A stretch of 64,000 bases of DNA from JACVRX01 sp046726315 (GTDB taxonomy: Bacteria > Actinomycetota > Actinomycetes > Jiangellales > Jiangellaceae), in the NCBI GenBank assembly GCA_046726315.1, contig JBKPAG010000004.1, positions 60,364 through 124,363 on the forward strand, read 5' to 3'. The number at the start of each line of letters is the position of its first letter. Position 1 is the first letter of the stretch. Below are positions 28,347-36,790 of the stretch, piece after piece. A program made the position numbers and the translations under genes. The notes under the pieces were generated by a model, which was given only the letters and a program-made list of their open reading frames with translations, ran no database searches and was not told the DNA's origin.

Positions 28347-29717
28347 TCACGGCTTACCGCGGATGATCTTTCGCAGCCTGGCGTGGCGCTCGGCGTAGTC
28401 GTGCTCCGCGCCTCGCGTTCCGGGCTGGTAGTAGGACTTGTCGGCCACCTCGTCCGGGGCGTATTGCTGCTCGACGACGCCACGGGGGTCGTCGTGTGCA
28501 TAGGCGTACGACGACCCGTGACCGAGTGTCTTGGCACCGCTGTAGTGGGCATCCCGCAGCTGCGGCGGAACCGGCCCGACCAGGCCGGCCCGCACGTCTC
28601 CGAGGGCGGCGGCGATGGCCATGACCACGCTGTTGGACTTCGGTGCGAGCGCCAGCGCGATGACCGCGTGCGCCAACGTGATGCTGGCTTCCGGCCAGCC
28701 GACGATCTGCACCGCCTGTGCGGCGGCGACGGCAGTCTGCAGCGCGCTGGGGTCGGCCAGACCGATGTCCTCACTGGCCAGGATCACCAGCCTCCTGGCC
28801 AGGAACCGCGGGTCCTCTCCCGCCTCGGCCATCCGGGCCAGGTAGTGCAGAGCGGCGTCGACGTCGCTTCCGCGGATCGATTTGATGAGCGCGCTGGTGA
28901 CGTCGTAGTGCTGGTCGCCGGCCCGGTCGTAGCGCACCGCCGCCCGGTCGACGGCCTTCTCGGCGGTCTGGAGGTCGATGCCGGCGACGTCATCGGCAAG
29001 CGCCCCGACGGCGGATTCGAGATATGTCAGCGCGCGGCGGGCGTCGCCACCGGAGAGGCGGACGAAATGCTCCTTGGCGTCGTCGGCCAGCGTCACGGTG
29101 CCGGACAGGCCCCGCGTGTCGGTGAGTGCCCGGTCGATGACCTGGCTGATCTGCTCGTCGGTGAGGGGCTCGAGGGTCAACAGGAGCGAACGCGATAGCA
29201 ACGGGCTGATCAGGGCGAAGAACGGGTTCTCCGTCGTCGCGGCCACGAGTGAGACCCATCGGTTCTCGACGCCGGGCAACAAGGCGTCTTGCTGGGTTTT
29301 CGAAAACCTGTGTACCTCGTCGACGAAAAGGACGGTTCCGGTGCCCCTGCGGACCAGCTCGGTGCGGGCCTGGTCGATTACTGCCCGGACATCCTTCACC
29401 CCAGCGGTCACCGCCGAGAGCTCCACGAAATGCCGCTGAGTCGCCCGGCTCAGCACGTAGGCGATGGTCGTCTTTCCGGTACCCGGTGGCCCCCAGAGAA
29501 CCAGCGCCATCGGCTGGTCCTGCTCGACGAGTTGGCGGAGGGGCGACCCTTCGGCGAGCAGTTGCTCCTGTCCGACGATCTCGTCGAGGGTGCGGGGGCG
29601 CATCCGGACCGCGAGCGGCACACCCTCGTAGTCGACATCGGCGCTCGCGAGCGCGCCCGGCGGCGTCCGCGGACGGCTAGTGACCTCGAACAACACTCCG
29701 TCGCCTGTCACGCCCAC
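28347..29717 (-). CDS. rarA: Replication-associated recombination AAA+ ATPase RarA (MgsA)
   Basis: Clamp-loader-like ATPase acting at stalled replication forks. The 456 residues include Walker A LWGPPGTGKTTIAYVL, Walker B VLFVDEVHRFSKTQQD, sensor 1 LVAATTENPFF, and the C-terminal MgsA tetramerisation domain ending YQPGTRGAEHDYAERHARLR. The N-terminal MGVTGDGVLFEVTS is atypical, so a later start (GTG before LFEVTSRP) may be used. It is divergent from the YceI-like gene. Confidence 0.93.
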   Translation of the reverse strand: MGVTGDGVLFEVTSRPRTPPGALASADVDYEGVPLAVRMRPRTLDEIVGQEQLLAEGSPLRQLVEQDQPMALVLWGPPGTGKTTIAYVLSRATQRHFVELSAVTAGVKDVRAVIDQARTELVRRGTGTVLFVDEVHRFSKTQQDALLPGVENRWVSLVAATTENPFFALISPLLSRSLLLTLEPLTDEQISQVIDRALTDTRGLSGTVTLADDAKEHFVRLSGGDARRALTYLESAVGALADDVAGIDLQTAEKAVDRAAVRYDRAGDQHYDVTSALIKSIRGSDVDAALHYLARMAEAGEDPRFLARRLVILASEDIGLADPSALQTAVAAAQAVQIVGWPEASITLAHAVIALALAPKSNSVVMAIAAALGDVRAGLVGPVPPQLRDAHYSGAKTLGHGSSYAYAHDDPRGVVEQQYAPDEVADKSYYQPGTRGAEHDYAERHARLRKIIRGKP

Positions 29718-29771
29718 CCAGGCTAGCCGTCGTCGGGGCGTATTGACTCATCGTCGCCGCAACGGTCCTGC

Positions 29772-29817
29772 CCTGTATCAGACCTGGGCCTCGGCGACTC
29801 CTATGAACCGATACAGG
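29772..29817. promoter_or_regulatory. Inverted repeat in the YceI-like gene leader, abutting its ribosome binding site
   Basis: CCTGTATC (29772-29779) and GATACAGG (29810-29817) are perfect 8-base complements separated by 30 bases. The right arm runs into the ribosome binding site AGGAGG (29815-29820) of the GTG start at 29825. It could be an operator in the rarA/yceI divergent region, or an RNA hairpin affecting translation. Confidence 0.5.
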
Positions 29818-29824
29818 AGGCGCC

Positions 29825-30361
29825 GTGCAAGAACTGCTGACGACCAGAAGTCGACCGGCGGGGGTTCCCGGTCCGGGCCGGTGGCTCGTCGACCCGGCCC
29901 GGACCAGGGTCAACTGCTTCGGCCGCGCATCTCGGCTGCTGCCGACGGTGCGAGCGTCGTTTGCCGCGACGGCTGGTGAAGTACGCATCGGCGACGATCC
30001 GGACGACTCGGGCCTCGAGGTGACCATCGACGTCGGCAGTCTCAGCACCGGTAGAGGTGCGTGGGACCAGGTGCTGCGAGCAGCCGACCCACTGTTGGCG
30101 GCGGCGTTTCCCGTGGCGACGTATCGCAGCCGGTCGATCCGATGGACCGAGCCGGGCCAGGCGGAGATCGACGGCGATCTCGAGCTCGGCGGTGCCGCCC
30201 AGCAGGTGTCACTCGCCGTCAGCTACCGCGACGACGACGAGGTGGTGCTCACGGCAGCGGGCTCGATCGTCAGTACCTCGCCAGTGAGCATCCCCGGCCT
30301 TTCGTACTTGGTGCCGCGCCGGTTCGACCTGGACATCGAGGCTGTCGCCGTTCCGGTGTGA
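29825..30361 (+). CDS. YceI-like lipocalin-fold protein
   Basis: A 178-residue protein resembling the YceI family, whose members bind long-chain isoprenoid or lipid-like ligands in a beta-barrel. It shows GRWLVDPARTRVNCFGRAS at the start, the strand-rich middle LEVTIDVGSLSTG, FPVATYRSRSIRW, IDGDLELGGAAQQVSL, and the conserved ending LDIEAVAVPV. There is no signal peptide, so it is probably cytoplasmic. It starts with GTG at 29825 after AGGAGG. It converges on aspS, with 23 bases between the two stop codons. Confidence 0.8.
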   Translation: MQELLTTRSRPAGVPGPGRWLVDPARTRVNCFGRASRLLPTVRASFAATAGEVRIGDDPDDSGLEVTIDVGSLSTGRGAWDQVLRAADPLLAAAFPVATYRSRSIRWTEPGQAEIDGDLELGGAAQQVSLAVSYRDDDEVVLTAAGSIVSTSPVSIPGLSYLVPRRFDLDIEAVAVPV

Positions 30362-30384
30362 CTGGGCAGCGCCGCGAAGCTGGA

Positions 30385-32166
30385 CTACGAAGTCGGTCCC
30401 CCGTGCGACCGAGCTGGCGGGATTGCGTCGACCCCGGCCTCTTTGCGCTGCTGTTCGCTGATCGGAGCTGGAGCGCCGGTGAGCGGGTCATAGCCGCCGC
30501 CGGACTTCGGAAACGCGATGACGTCGCGGATCGAGTCACTACCGGCCAGCAGCGCGACGGTCCGGTCCCAGCCGAACGCGATCCCGCCGTGCGGCGGGGC
30601 ACCATACGCAAACGCGTCGAGTAGGAATCCGAACTTCTCCCGCGCGTCGTCGGCAGACAAACCCATGACGTCGAAGACCCGCTGCTGCACGTCGGCGCGG
30701 TGGATACGGATCGAGCCTCCGCCGATCTCGTTGCCATTGCACACCAGGTCGTACGCTTGGGAGAGCGCCCGTTCGGGATCCTGTTCGAAGCGGTCCGTCC
30801 AGTCCGGGTGTGGGGCTGTGAACGCGTGATGGACGGCGGTCCAGCGGCCCGAGCCGACGGCGACATCCGTCGTGACCGACACCGGCTCGAACAGCGGATA
30901 GTCGACGATCCAGACAAACTGCCACGCATCCTCGTCGATGACACCGGTGCGCCGGCCGATCTCCAGGCGGGCGGCGCCGAGCAGGGCTTGGGACGCGATT
31001 CGTTCGCCCGCCGCGAAGAAGATCGCGTCGCCCGGCCCGGCCCCGACCAGGTCGGTCAGGCCCGACTGCTCGGCGTCGGACAGGTTTCTCGCGACCGGCC
31101 CGGACAGCCCGCCGTCGGCGTCGACCAGCACATAGGCGAGCCCCCGCGCCCCCCTCGACCGGGCCCACTCCTGCCACCCGTCGAATTCGCGCCGAGGCAG
31201 CGCCGCTCCCCCCGGTTGGACGACCGCGCCGATGTAGGGGGCCTGGAAGACCCTGAAGGACGTGTTGGCGAAATGGTCGGTGAGCTCGGTCAGCTCGGAA
31301 CGCAACCGGAGGTCGGGCTTGTCCGAGCCGTAGCGGTCCATCGCCTCCCGATAGGTCATCCGAGGGATCGGCGCCGAGATGCCGTGCCCCACCAGTTTCC
31401 AGACGGCAGCAACGACGCGCTCGGACAGTGCCATGACGTCGTCTTGGCCGACGAAGCTCATCTCGATGTCGAGCTGGGTGAATTCGGGCTGACGGTCGGC
31501 CCGGAAGTCCTCGTCTCGGTAGCAGCGTGCGATCTGGAAGTAGCGCTCGAACCCCGCGACCATGAGCAGCTGCTTGAACAGTTGCGGCGATTGAGGCAGG
31601 GCATACCACGAGCCAGGGCGCAGCCGGGCCGGGACCAGGAAGTCCCGAGCGCCCTCCGGCGTCGAGCGAGTCAACGTCGGCGTCTCGATCTCGACGAAGC
31701 CCTCGGCGAGCAGGACCTCGCGGGCCGCCTGATTGACTTTCGACCTCAGCCGCAACGCAGCTGCCGGACCGGGCCGGCGTAGGTCGAGATACCGATATCG
31801 CAACCGTGTCTCCTCGCCGACGGCCGCACCGGAGACCTCGTCGACCTGGAACGGCAGTGGCGCTGATTCGCTCAGCACCCCGACGGACTCCGCCACGACC
31901 TCGACATCGCCGGTCGGCAAATTGGGGTTCTCGTTGCCGGCCGGACGGCGTTCGACGCGGCCCTCGACCAGGATGCAGAACTCGCTGCGCAGCCCGGCAG
32001 CGGCGGCCTCGTCCCGGACGACGACCTGAACGATGCCGGACGCGTCGCGCAGGTCCAAGAACGCCACCCCGCCGTGGTCCCGCCGCCGAGCCACCCAGCC
32101 GGTGAGGGTTACGGTCTGGCCGGCATGTTCGGCGCGGAGCTCACCGGCCGCCTGGGTACGCAGCAC
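30385..32166 (-). CDS. aspS: Aspartyl-tRNA synthetase, bacterial type
   Basis: Charges tRNA-Asp (or Asp/Asn if non-discriminating). The 593-residue protein has the OB-fold anticodon domain (VTLTGWVARRRDHGGVAFLD), class II motif 2 FQIARCYRDEDFRADRQPEF, the bacterial GAD insertion, and motif 3 GGIAFGWDRTVALL. The gene starts with GTG at 32166. I cannot tell from sequence alone whether it also misacylates tRNA-Asn. It is downstream of, and on the same strand as, the radical SAM gene. Confidence 0.96.
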   Translation of the reverse strand: MLRTQAAGELRAEHAGQTVTLTGWVARRRDHGGVAFLDLRDASGIVQVVVRDEAAAAGLRSEFCILVEGRVERRPAGNENPNLPTGDVEVVAESVGVLSESAPLPFQVDEVSGAAVGEETRLRYRYLDLRRPGPAAALRLRSKVNQAAREVLLAEGFVEIETPTLTRSTPEGARDFLVPARLRPGSWYALPQSPQLFKQLLMVAGFERYFQIARCYRDEDFRADRQPEFTQLDIEMSFVGQDDVMALSERVVAAVWKLVGHGISAPIPRMTYREAMDRYGSDKPDLRLRSELTELTDHFANTSFRVFQAPYIGAVVQPGGAALPRREFDGWQEWARSRGARGLAYVLVDADGGLSGPVARNLSDAEQSGLTDLVGAGPGDAIFFAAGERIASQALLGAARLEIGRRTGVIDEDAWQFVWIVDYPLFEPVSVTTDVAVGSGRWTAVHHAFTAPHPDWTDRFEQDPERALSQAYDLVCNGNEIGGGSIRIHRADVQQRVFDVMGLSADDAREKFGFLLDAFAYGAPPHGGIAFGWDRTVALLAGSDSIRDVIAFPKSGGGYDPLTGAPAPISEQQRKEAGVDAIPPARSHGGPTS

Positions 32167-32242
32167 GAGGGTCGTTCCTTCGTCCGAGCGGGTTGGCGGG
32201 CGGTCCGATCCTACGGAACCGGCCGCTCCAGCTTCGATCGGA

Positions 32243-33742
32243 TTACAGCAGGGTCAGCTGCGTAGGTGCGTGCTCGGGCTCGACTACTGTGGGCTGCCTC
32301 CGGCCGCGGAGCTTCGTGCGTCCGTCGAGCCCGTGGCGGGCAAGCAATGGGCGTACGCGGTCGGTGAGACGGTCCTGATACGAGCCCGACACGTATGCCC
32401 CCCGTGCGTAAAGGCGTTCATAGGCGGGGACCAGGTCGGGCCGGTCGGCTGCGAGCCACGCCATGAACCACTCGCGTGCGCCGGGGCGGAGGTGCAGCGG
32501 CACCACCGTGGCTCCCGTCGCCCCAGCGGCCGCGATGCTCGCGAGAGCAGCGTCGAGCTGCACGGTACCGTCGGTGAGCAGCGGCAGCACGGGTGCGAGC
32601 ATCACGCCGCAATCGAAGCCTGCGGAGCGGATCGCGCGCACCAGGTCCAGCCGGGCTCGAGGCGAGGGCGTACCTGGCTCGATGGCTTCGTGCAAGCTCT
32701 GATCGGTAATCGCGATCGACACGCCGATGCGTACCGGGACCGTTTCCGCTGCGCGCGACAGCGCCGGGAGATCCCGCCGGAGCAGGGTTCCCTTCGTCAG
32801 CACGGAGAACGGCGTGCGTGAGCCGGCGAAGGCGTCGATGAGGCCGGGCATCAGCTGGTAGCGGCCCTCAGCCCGCTGGTATGGGTCGGTGTTCGTCCCG
32901 AGTGCCACGTGCTCATGAGTCCAGGTCCGGCGCGCCAGCTCGCGGGCCAGCACCTCGGCTGCGTTGACCTTCACGACGATCTCGGAATCGAACCCGTGGC
33001 CGGAATCGAGCTCGAGCCAGGTATGGCTTCCCCGGGCAAAGCAGTTGTGGCTCACCACCCCGTTGGCAATGAAATCGCCCGAGCCCGTCGTGATGTCGTA
33101 CATCGGCAGGTCGACGCGCAGCGGCTCGACCGACACGACCCGGATGCGCGCGTCGTCGGGCATCGCTATTCCGGCGAGTTTGGCCGCCCGGCCGAGCCGG
33201 CGTCCCGGCCCGATCACCGAATTGCCGGTCGTCAGTTGCGGCCACGCTTCGCCGTCGGGCCCCTTGCCGGCGGCACAGCGCCAGCCGGTGCCGGTCAGGA
33301 GGCGGTGCTCACCGCTTGCGACCAGCACGGTGCCATCGTCGAGTTCGATGCGGAATGCCGCCCGGACGGTTTGCCAATGAGCCGTTACCTCGGTACGGAC
33401 GAAGTGCCGCACGCCGTTACGCAACTCGGTTCCGTAGACCTGGTCACCGACCCGCACCTCACCGAGCGGCTTGACCCTCCCGTAACCCATAAGGACCAGG
33501 GTGTCGCCGGCCAAGCAGTACCGACAGGCGTGTGTGCATCCTCGATACGGGTTGACGGTCCACCGGAATGGCATCGCCGAGGTCGCGGGTACCTCGTTCA
33601 ACACGCGGCGAGCTCGTACCTCGTGGAACGTGACACCCGCGAACTCCGGCGTTCGCACACTGCGCACCAGCCCAGGTATTTGGGTGAGACCCGGGAGTGC
33701 GGTGGTATCCTGCGCGCCCAACTGCTGTGCTTGCCAGCGCAT
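32243..33742 (-). CDS. Rv2578c-type radical SAM protein containing a mini-intein
   Basis: A radical SAM enzyme related to Rv2578c and spore photoproduct-lyase-like proteins; substrate unknown. The 499-residue precursor carries a 158-residue intein (76-233). After removal the extein reads RGCTHACRYCFARGSH, the CX3CX2C iron-sulfur motif. The rest includes FDSEIVVKVNAAEVLARELA, GTNTDPYQRAEGRYQLMPGL and FSVLTKGTLLRRDL, typical of the family. A LexA box lies eight bases upstream of the ATG at 33742, so DNA damage should induce it. Activity requires correct splicing, because the third cluster cysteine is the first residue after the intein. Confidence 0.92.
   Translation of the reverse strand: MRWQAQQLGAQDTTALPGLTQIPGLVRSVRTPEFAGVTFHEVRARRVLNEVPATSAMPFRWTVNPYRGCTHACRYCLAGDTLVLMGYGRVKPLGEVRVGDQVYGTELRNGVRHFVRTEVTAHWQTVRAAFRIELDDGTVLVASGEHRLLTGTGWRCAAGKGPDGEAWPQLTTGNSVIGPGRRLGRAAKLAGIAMPDDARIRVVSVEPLRVDLPMYDITTGSGDFIANGVVSHNCFARGSHTWLELDSGHGFDSEIVVKVNAAEVLARELARRTWTHEHVALGTNTDPYQRAEGRYQLMPGLIDAFAGSRTPFSVLTKGTLLRRDLPALSRAAETVPVRIGVSIAITDQSLHEAIEPGTPSPRARLDLVRAIRSAGFDCGVMLAPVLPLLTDGTVQLDAALASIAAAGATGATVVPLHLRPGAREWFMAWLAADRPDLVPAYERLYARGAYVSGSYQDRLTDRVRPLLARHGLDGRTKLRGRRQPTVVEPEHAPTQLTLL
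33044..33517 (-). other. Mini-intein splitting the radical SAM cluster motif
   Basis: Codons 76-233 of the host gene. Block A is CLAGDTLVLMGYGRV with the splicing Cys1. Block B is VASGEHRLLTGTGW with its His. Block F/G is PMYDITTGSGDFIANGVVSH followed by Asn233, with penultimate His232 and the +1 Cys234. There are no LAGLIDADG or HNH homing-endonuclease blocks, so this is a splicing-only element. Insertion between Tyr75 and Cys234 places it exactly at the third cluster cysteine. Confidence 0.93.
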
Positions 33743-33749
33743 GCCCTAT

Positions 33750-33765
33750 TCGAACACATGTTCGA
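33750..33765. promoter_or_regulatory. LexA (SOS) box before the radical SAM gene
   Basis: TCGAACACATGTTCGA is a perfect actinobacterial LexA palindrome (TCGAAC-N4-GTTCGA). It ends eight bases before the ATG at 33742, so LexA would block transcription directly. The gap between hisS and the radical SAM gene (33743-33841) contains nothing else I can identify. Confidence 0.9.
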
Positions 33766-33841
33766 GCCCGATGCAAGAGCAGTTCGCATGTCGAGTTCGT
33801 CGCCGGGCGAGGACAGACCCATGTGGTGCGAGCTCCGGGCC

Positions 33842-35113
33842 TCATGGTGGGTCGGGTTTCAGCCGTTCGGTCAGCTCTGCGATCAGTCCGTCGAGTGACG
33901 CTGCGGTCTGGTCGCCGGTCCGCAGATTCTTGATCTGGGCGACGCCTGCTGCCAGGTCCCGATCGCCGAGAACGAGCGCATACGTGGCGCCGCTGCGATC
34001 CGCGGCCTTCATTCCCCCCTTCAACCCGCGGCCCGTCGCGAGGTCTCCCGCTATACCAGCCCGCCGCAGTTCGGTGATCAGTGCGAACAGCCGACGTGTC
34101 GCGGGCGCACCGATCGGAACGCCGAATACCTCGATCCGCGGCCCTGTCGGCAATATCAGCCCCTCCGCCTCCATGGCGAGCAGGGTTCGCTCCACACCGA
34201 GTGCCCAGCCGACGCCGGGCAGCCTGGGTCCGCCGATCAACTCGGCCAGTCCGTCGTATCGGCCGCCGCCACCGACTGCCGACTGCGCTCCCAGCCCGTC
34301 GTGCACGAACTCATACAGCGTGCGGGTGTAATAGTCGAGGCCGCGAACCAGCCGCGGCTCGTCGGCGAACGCCAGACCCGCGTCCGCGAGCAACGACCGA
34401 ACGGCGTCATGGTGGGCCTGGTCGCCTGCGGACAGGAAATCGGTGACCACCGGCGCCTCGCGTAGGGCCCGCTGGATCTCCGGGCGCTTGTCGTCGAGCA
34501 CGCGCAGCGGATTGAGCTCGACCCGACGGCGGGTGTCGTCGTCGAGATCGAGGCGCCGAAGGTACGTCTGTAGAGCGGTCCGGTACGCGCGGCGGGACTG
34601 GTCCGAGCCGAGCGAGTTGATCAACACGCGGACACCGCTCAGACCCAGCGAATGATAGGCGTCCATCGCAAGCACGATGGTCTCCGCGTCCGCCTCGGGG
34701 TCCTCGGTCCCGATGACCTCGGCACCGACCGTGGAGAAGTGCCGGTACCGCCCTTTCTGCGGCCGCTCGTACCGGAAGTACGAGCCGGCGTACCACAACT
34801 TGACCGGCAGCCCCCTGCGGTGGAGGCCGTGCTCCACCACAGCCCGCAGCACCGGTGCCGTACCCTCCGGTCGCAGCGTCAGCTCGTCGCCGCCGCGGGT
34901 ACTGAACGAATACATCTCTTTGGTGACGATGTCGGTTGACTCACCAACGCCCCGGACGAACAGCGCGGTGTCCTCGAACACCGGCGTCTCGACGTAACCG
35001 TAGCCGGCTCGCCGGACCGGCGCGGACAGCGCATCACGGATGGCCAAGACCGCCTCGCCACGCGGTGGCAGGAGGTCGAATGCGCCTCGTGGAGCACGGA
35101 ACTCGTCGCTCAT
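33842..35113 (-). CDS. hisS: Histidyl-tRNA synthetase
   Basis: Charges tRNA-His. The ATG at 35113 (MSDEFRAPRGAFDLLPPRG) gives 423 residues, the usual size. An open extension of 21 codons upstream runs through a hairpin and is rejected. It has motif 2 YFRYERPQKGRYRHF, the HisA loop LVRGLDYYTRTLYEF, HisB SAVGGGGRYDGL, motif 3 LGVERTLLAME, and the C-terminal anticodon domain. The ribosome binding site GGGAGAAG overlaps a 15-base inverted repeat, which suggests translational control. Confidence 0.96.
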   Translation of the reverse strand: MSDEFRAPRGAFDLLPPRGEAVLAIRDALSAPVRRAGYGYVETPVFEDTALFVRGVGESTDIVTKEMYSFSTRGGDELTLRPEGTAPVLRAVVEHGLHRRGLPVKLWYAGSYFRYERPQKGRYRHFSTVGAEVIGTEDPEADAETIVLAMDAYHSLGLSGVRVLINSLGSDQSRRAYRTALQTYLRRLDLDDDTRRRVELNPLRVLDDKRPEIQRALREAPVVTDFLSAGDQAHHDAVRSLLADAGLAFADEPRLVRGLDYYTRTLYEFVHDGLGAQSAVGGGGRYDGLAELIGGPRLPGVGWALGVERTLLAMEAEGLILPTGPRIEVFGVPIGAPATRRLFALITELRRAGIAGDLATGRGLKGGMKAADRSGATYALVLGDRDLAAGVAQIKNLRTGDQTAASLDGLIAELTERLKPDPP

Positions 35114-35124
35114 GGTGCTACTTC

Positions 35125-35165
35125 TCCCATGATCATGAGGGTGCAAACTGCTCATGATCATGGGA
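35125..35165 (-). promoter_or_regulatory. Perfect 15-bp inverted repeat overlapping the hisS ribosome binding site
   Basis: TCCCATGATCATGAG (35125-35139) and CTCATGATCATGGGA (35151-35165) are exact complements separated by 11 bases. On the minus strand the 3' arm ends in GGGA, which is part of the hisS ribosome binding site GGGAGAAG (35128-35121). The 5' arm and loop include the last codons of the upstream hydrolase gene (stop at 35135-35133). No T-run follows, so it is not a standard terminator. Each arm also contains the palindrome ATGATCAT, which could serve as a protein-binding site. Confidence 0.72.
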
Positions 35166-35845
35166 ACGGAGGCCACGCAGGTATGGGTTGCTCACGCGCT
35201 CGACGCCGATCGTTGTGGTCGGCCCGTGGCCGGGCAACACGACGGTGTCGTCCCGCAGGGTGAGGATCTTGGTCGCGAGGCTGCGCAGCATGGCGCGGTG
35301 GTCGCCGCCCGGGAGATCGGTGCGGCCGATGCTTCCGGCGAACAGCACATCGCCCGACACACAGGTCTCGGCACCTTCGGACCGGTCGACCGGAGCCGAA
35401 AGAGCACCGACCCCTCGGTGTGGCCGGGAGCGTGGTCGACGCGCACCTGCAACCCCGCAAGTGGGAGTACCGCGCCGTCGGTGAGGGCTCGGACGTCGGT
35501 CGGCTCTTCCCATGTTGCCTTTCGGCCGAATTGCTGCTCGAGCATCGCGATGAGCATCGGGTCGAGCATGGCCAGCGGGTCGACCAGTCGGTACCGATCG
35601 GCATTGTGGAGGTACGCCGGCAGGTCCCGAGCTCCGCACACCGGAGTCACGGAGTACACGTGGTCCGCGTGCCCGTGGGTGAGCAGTACGGCAGCAGGAC
35701 GCACGTGGTGTCGCCGTAGTGCGTCGTCGATCCCATCGAGCACGCCGATGCCCGGGTCGACGACCAGGCACTCCTCCCCCGCAGCGGGCGCAAGCACGTA
35801 ACAGTTCGTCCCGAAGGCAGCCGCGGGCACGGTGACGACGAGCAC
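35133..35845 (-). pseudogene. Metallo-beta-lactamase-fold hydrolase (glyoxalase II-like), one frameshift
   Basis: Homologue of Rv2581c, placed between the cyclophilin gene and hisS as in mycobacteria. It starts at GTG 35845 (VLVVTVPAAAFGTNCYVLAP) with the metal motif LTHGHADHVYSV and VDHAPGHTEGSVLF. At an A-run (35399-35401) one base appears to be missing. The remainder continues in another frame as SAPVDRSEGAETCVSGDVLF, AGSIGRTDLPGGDH and VVLPGHGPTTTIGVE to 35133. All metal-binding residues are present across the two frames. It may be a true lesion or a homopolymer sequencing error. Confidence 0.82.
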
Positions 35846-36001
35846 GTCGGAAGGTTACCGGGAGGTCCGGGCCGGGTCCGATTCGACGCGGACTCGTGAC
35901 GATCACCGCCACAGTGGCTGCCTAGACTGTGCCAACCCCGGCACACCGACGTGGTCGGCGCCTGGGCAGATTCAGACGACGAGACAACGCAAGGAGATCA
36001 G

Positions 36002-36790
36002 GTGGCGAGCACGAGCCAGCGACGGCGACAGCTCGCGCGGCAGAGGTGGGAGAAGCAACAGGCCAGGCGCGCCGCCGCGGCCGCCCGGGCGCGCCGCCGT
36101 CGTCGGAGCCTGGCCGTCCTCGTCGTGGTCGCGCTCGTCGGGGCGAGTGTGGCAGCGGCCGTCGTCTGGTGGCCGTGGGCGGGCGACGATGCCACGACCG
36201 CGCAGGAAACCCCTGCGCCCACGTCGGCTGCCGAAGGGACCTGCACATACACGGAGACGGGTACCGAGAAGCCGGTCGTCGGTCTGCCGCCGGCCACACC
36301 CACGGCGGCCGCGACTGCCACGCTGACGATCGGCGGCAAGCCGGTGTCCGTCGAGTTACTGTCCGACGCAGCACCCTGCACGGTGAGCTCGTTCGCCCAT
36401 CTTGCCGCCAACGACTACTTCGACGGCACCACGTGCCACCGGCTCACCACGTCGGAGACACTCAAGGTCTTGCAATGCGGTGATCCGACTGGCTCCGGTA
36501 GCGGCGACCCGGGCTATCAATTCGGCGTCGAGAACACCGAGGGCGCCACCTACCCAGCGGGGACCGTCGCCATGGCCCGCGGCGATGATCCGGGCTCCAA
36601 CGGCAGCCAGTTCTTCGTCGTCTATGGCGATTCCGAGTTGCCGCCCACGCCCGGCTACACGGTGTTCGGGCGGGTGACCGAGGGACTCGACGTCATCAGG
36701 AAGATCGCGGACCTTGGCACGGCAGACGGCTCCACTGACGGCGCTCCCAAGACACCGGTGACTCTCGACGAGGTCGTAACCGCCTCATGA
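36002..36790 (+). CDS. ppiB: Membrane-anchored cyclophilin-type peptidyl-prolyl isomerase
   Basis: Catalyses cis-trans isomerisation of X-Pro bonds outside the membrane. The GTG at 36002, after AAGGAG, gives 262 residues beginning VASTSQRRRQLARQRWEKQQ. A long basic stretch is followed by one membrane helix (about 35-58, SLAVLVVVALVGASVAAAVV), a Thr/Ala/Pro linker and the cyclophilin domain. That domain has YFDGTTCHRLTTSETLKVLQ, GTVAMARGDDPGSNGSQFFV and YTVFGRVTEGLDVIRKIA. It corresponds to Rv2582. Its stop overlaps the DUF349 gene by 4 bases. Confidence 0.9.
   Translation: MASTSQRRRQLARQRWEKQQARRAAAAARARRRRRSLAVLVVVALVGASVAAAVVWWPWAGDDATTAQETPAPTSAAEGTCTYTETGTEKPVVGLPPATPTAAATATLTIGGKPVSVELLSDAAPCTVSSFAHLAANDYFDGTTCHRLTTSETLKVLQCGDPTGSGSGDPGYQFGVENTEGATYPAGTVAMARGDDPGSNGSQFFVVYGDSELPPTPGYTVFGRVTEGLDVIRKIADLGTADGSTDGAPKTPVTLDEVVTAS

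Noticed and set aside
35125..35165. Rho-independent terminator between the hydrolase and hisS
   Set aside because: The stem is AT/GC mixed, no T-run follows on either strand, and the 3' arm is part of the hisS ribosome binding site.
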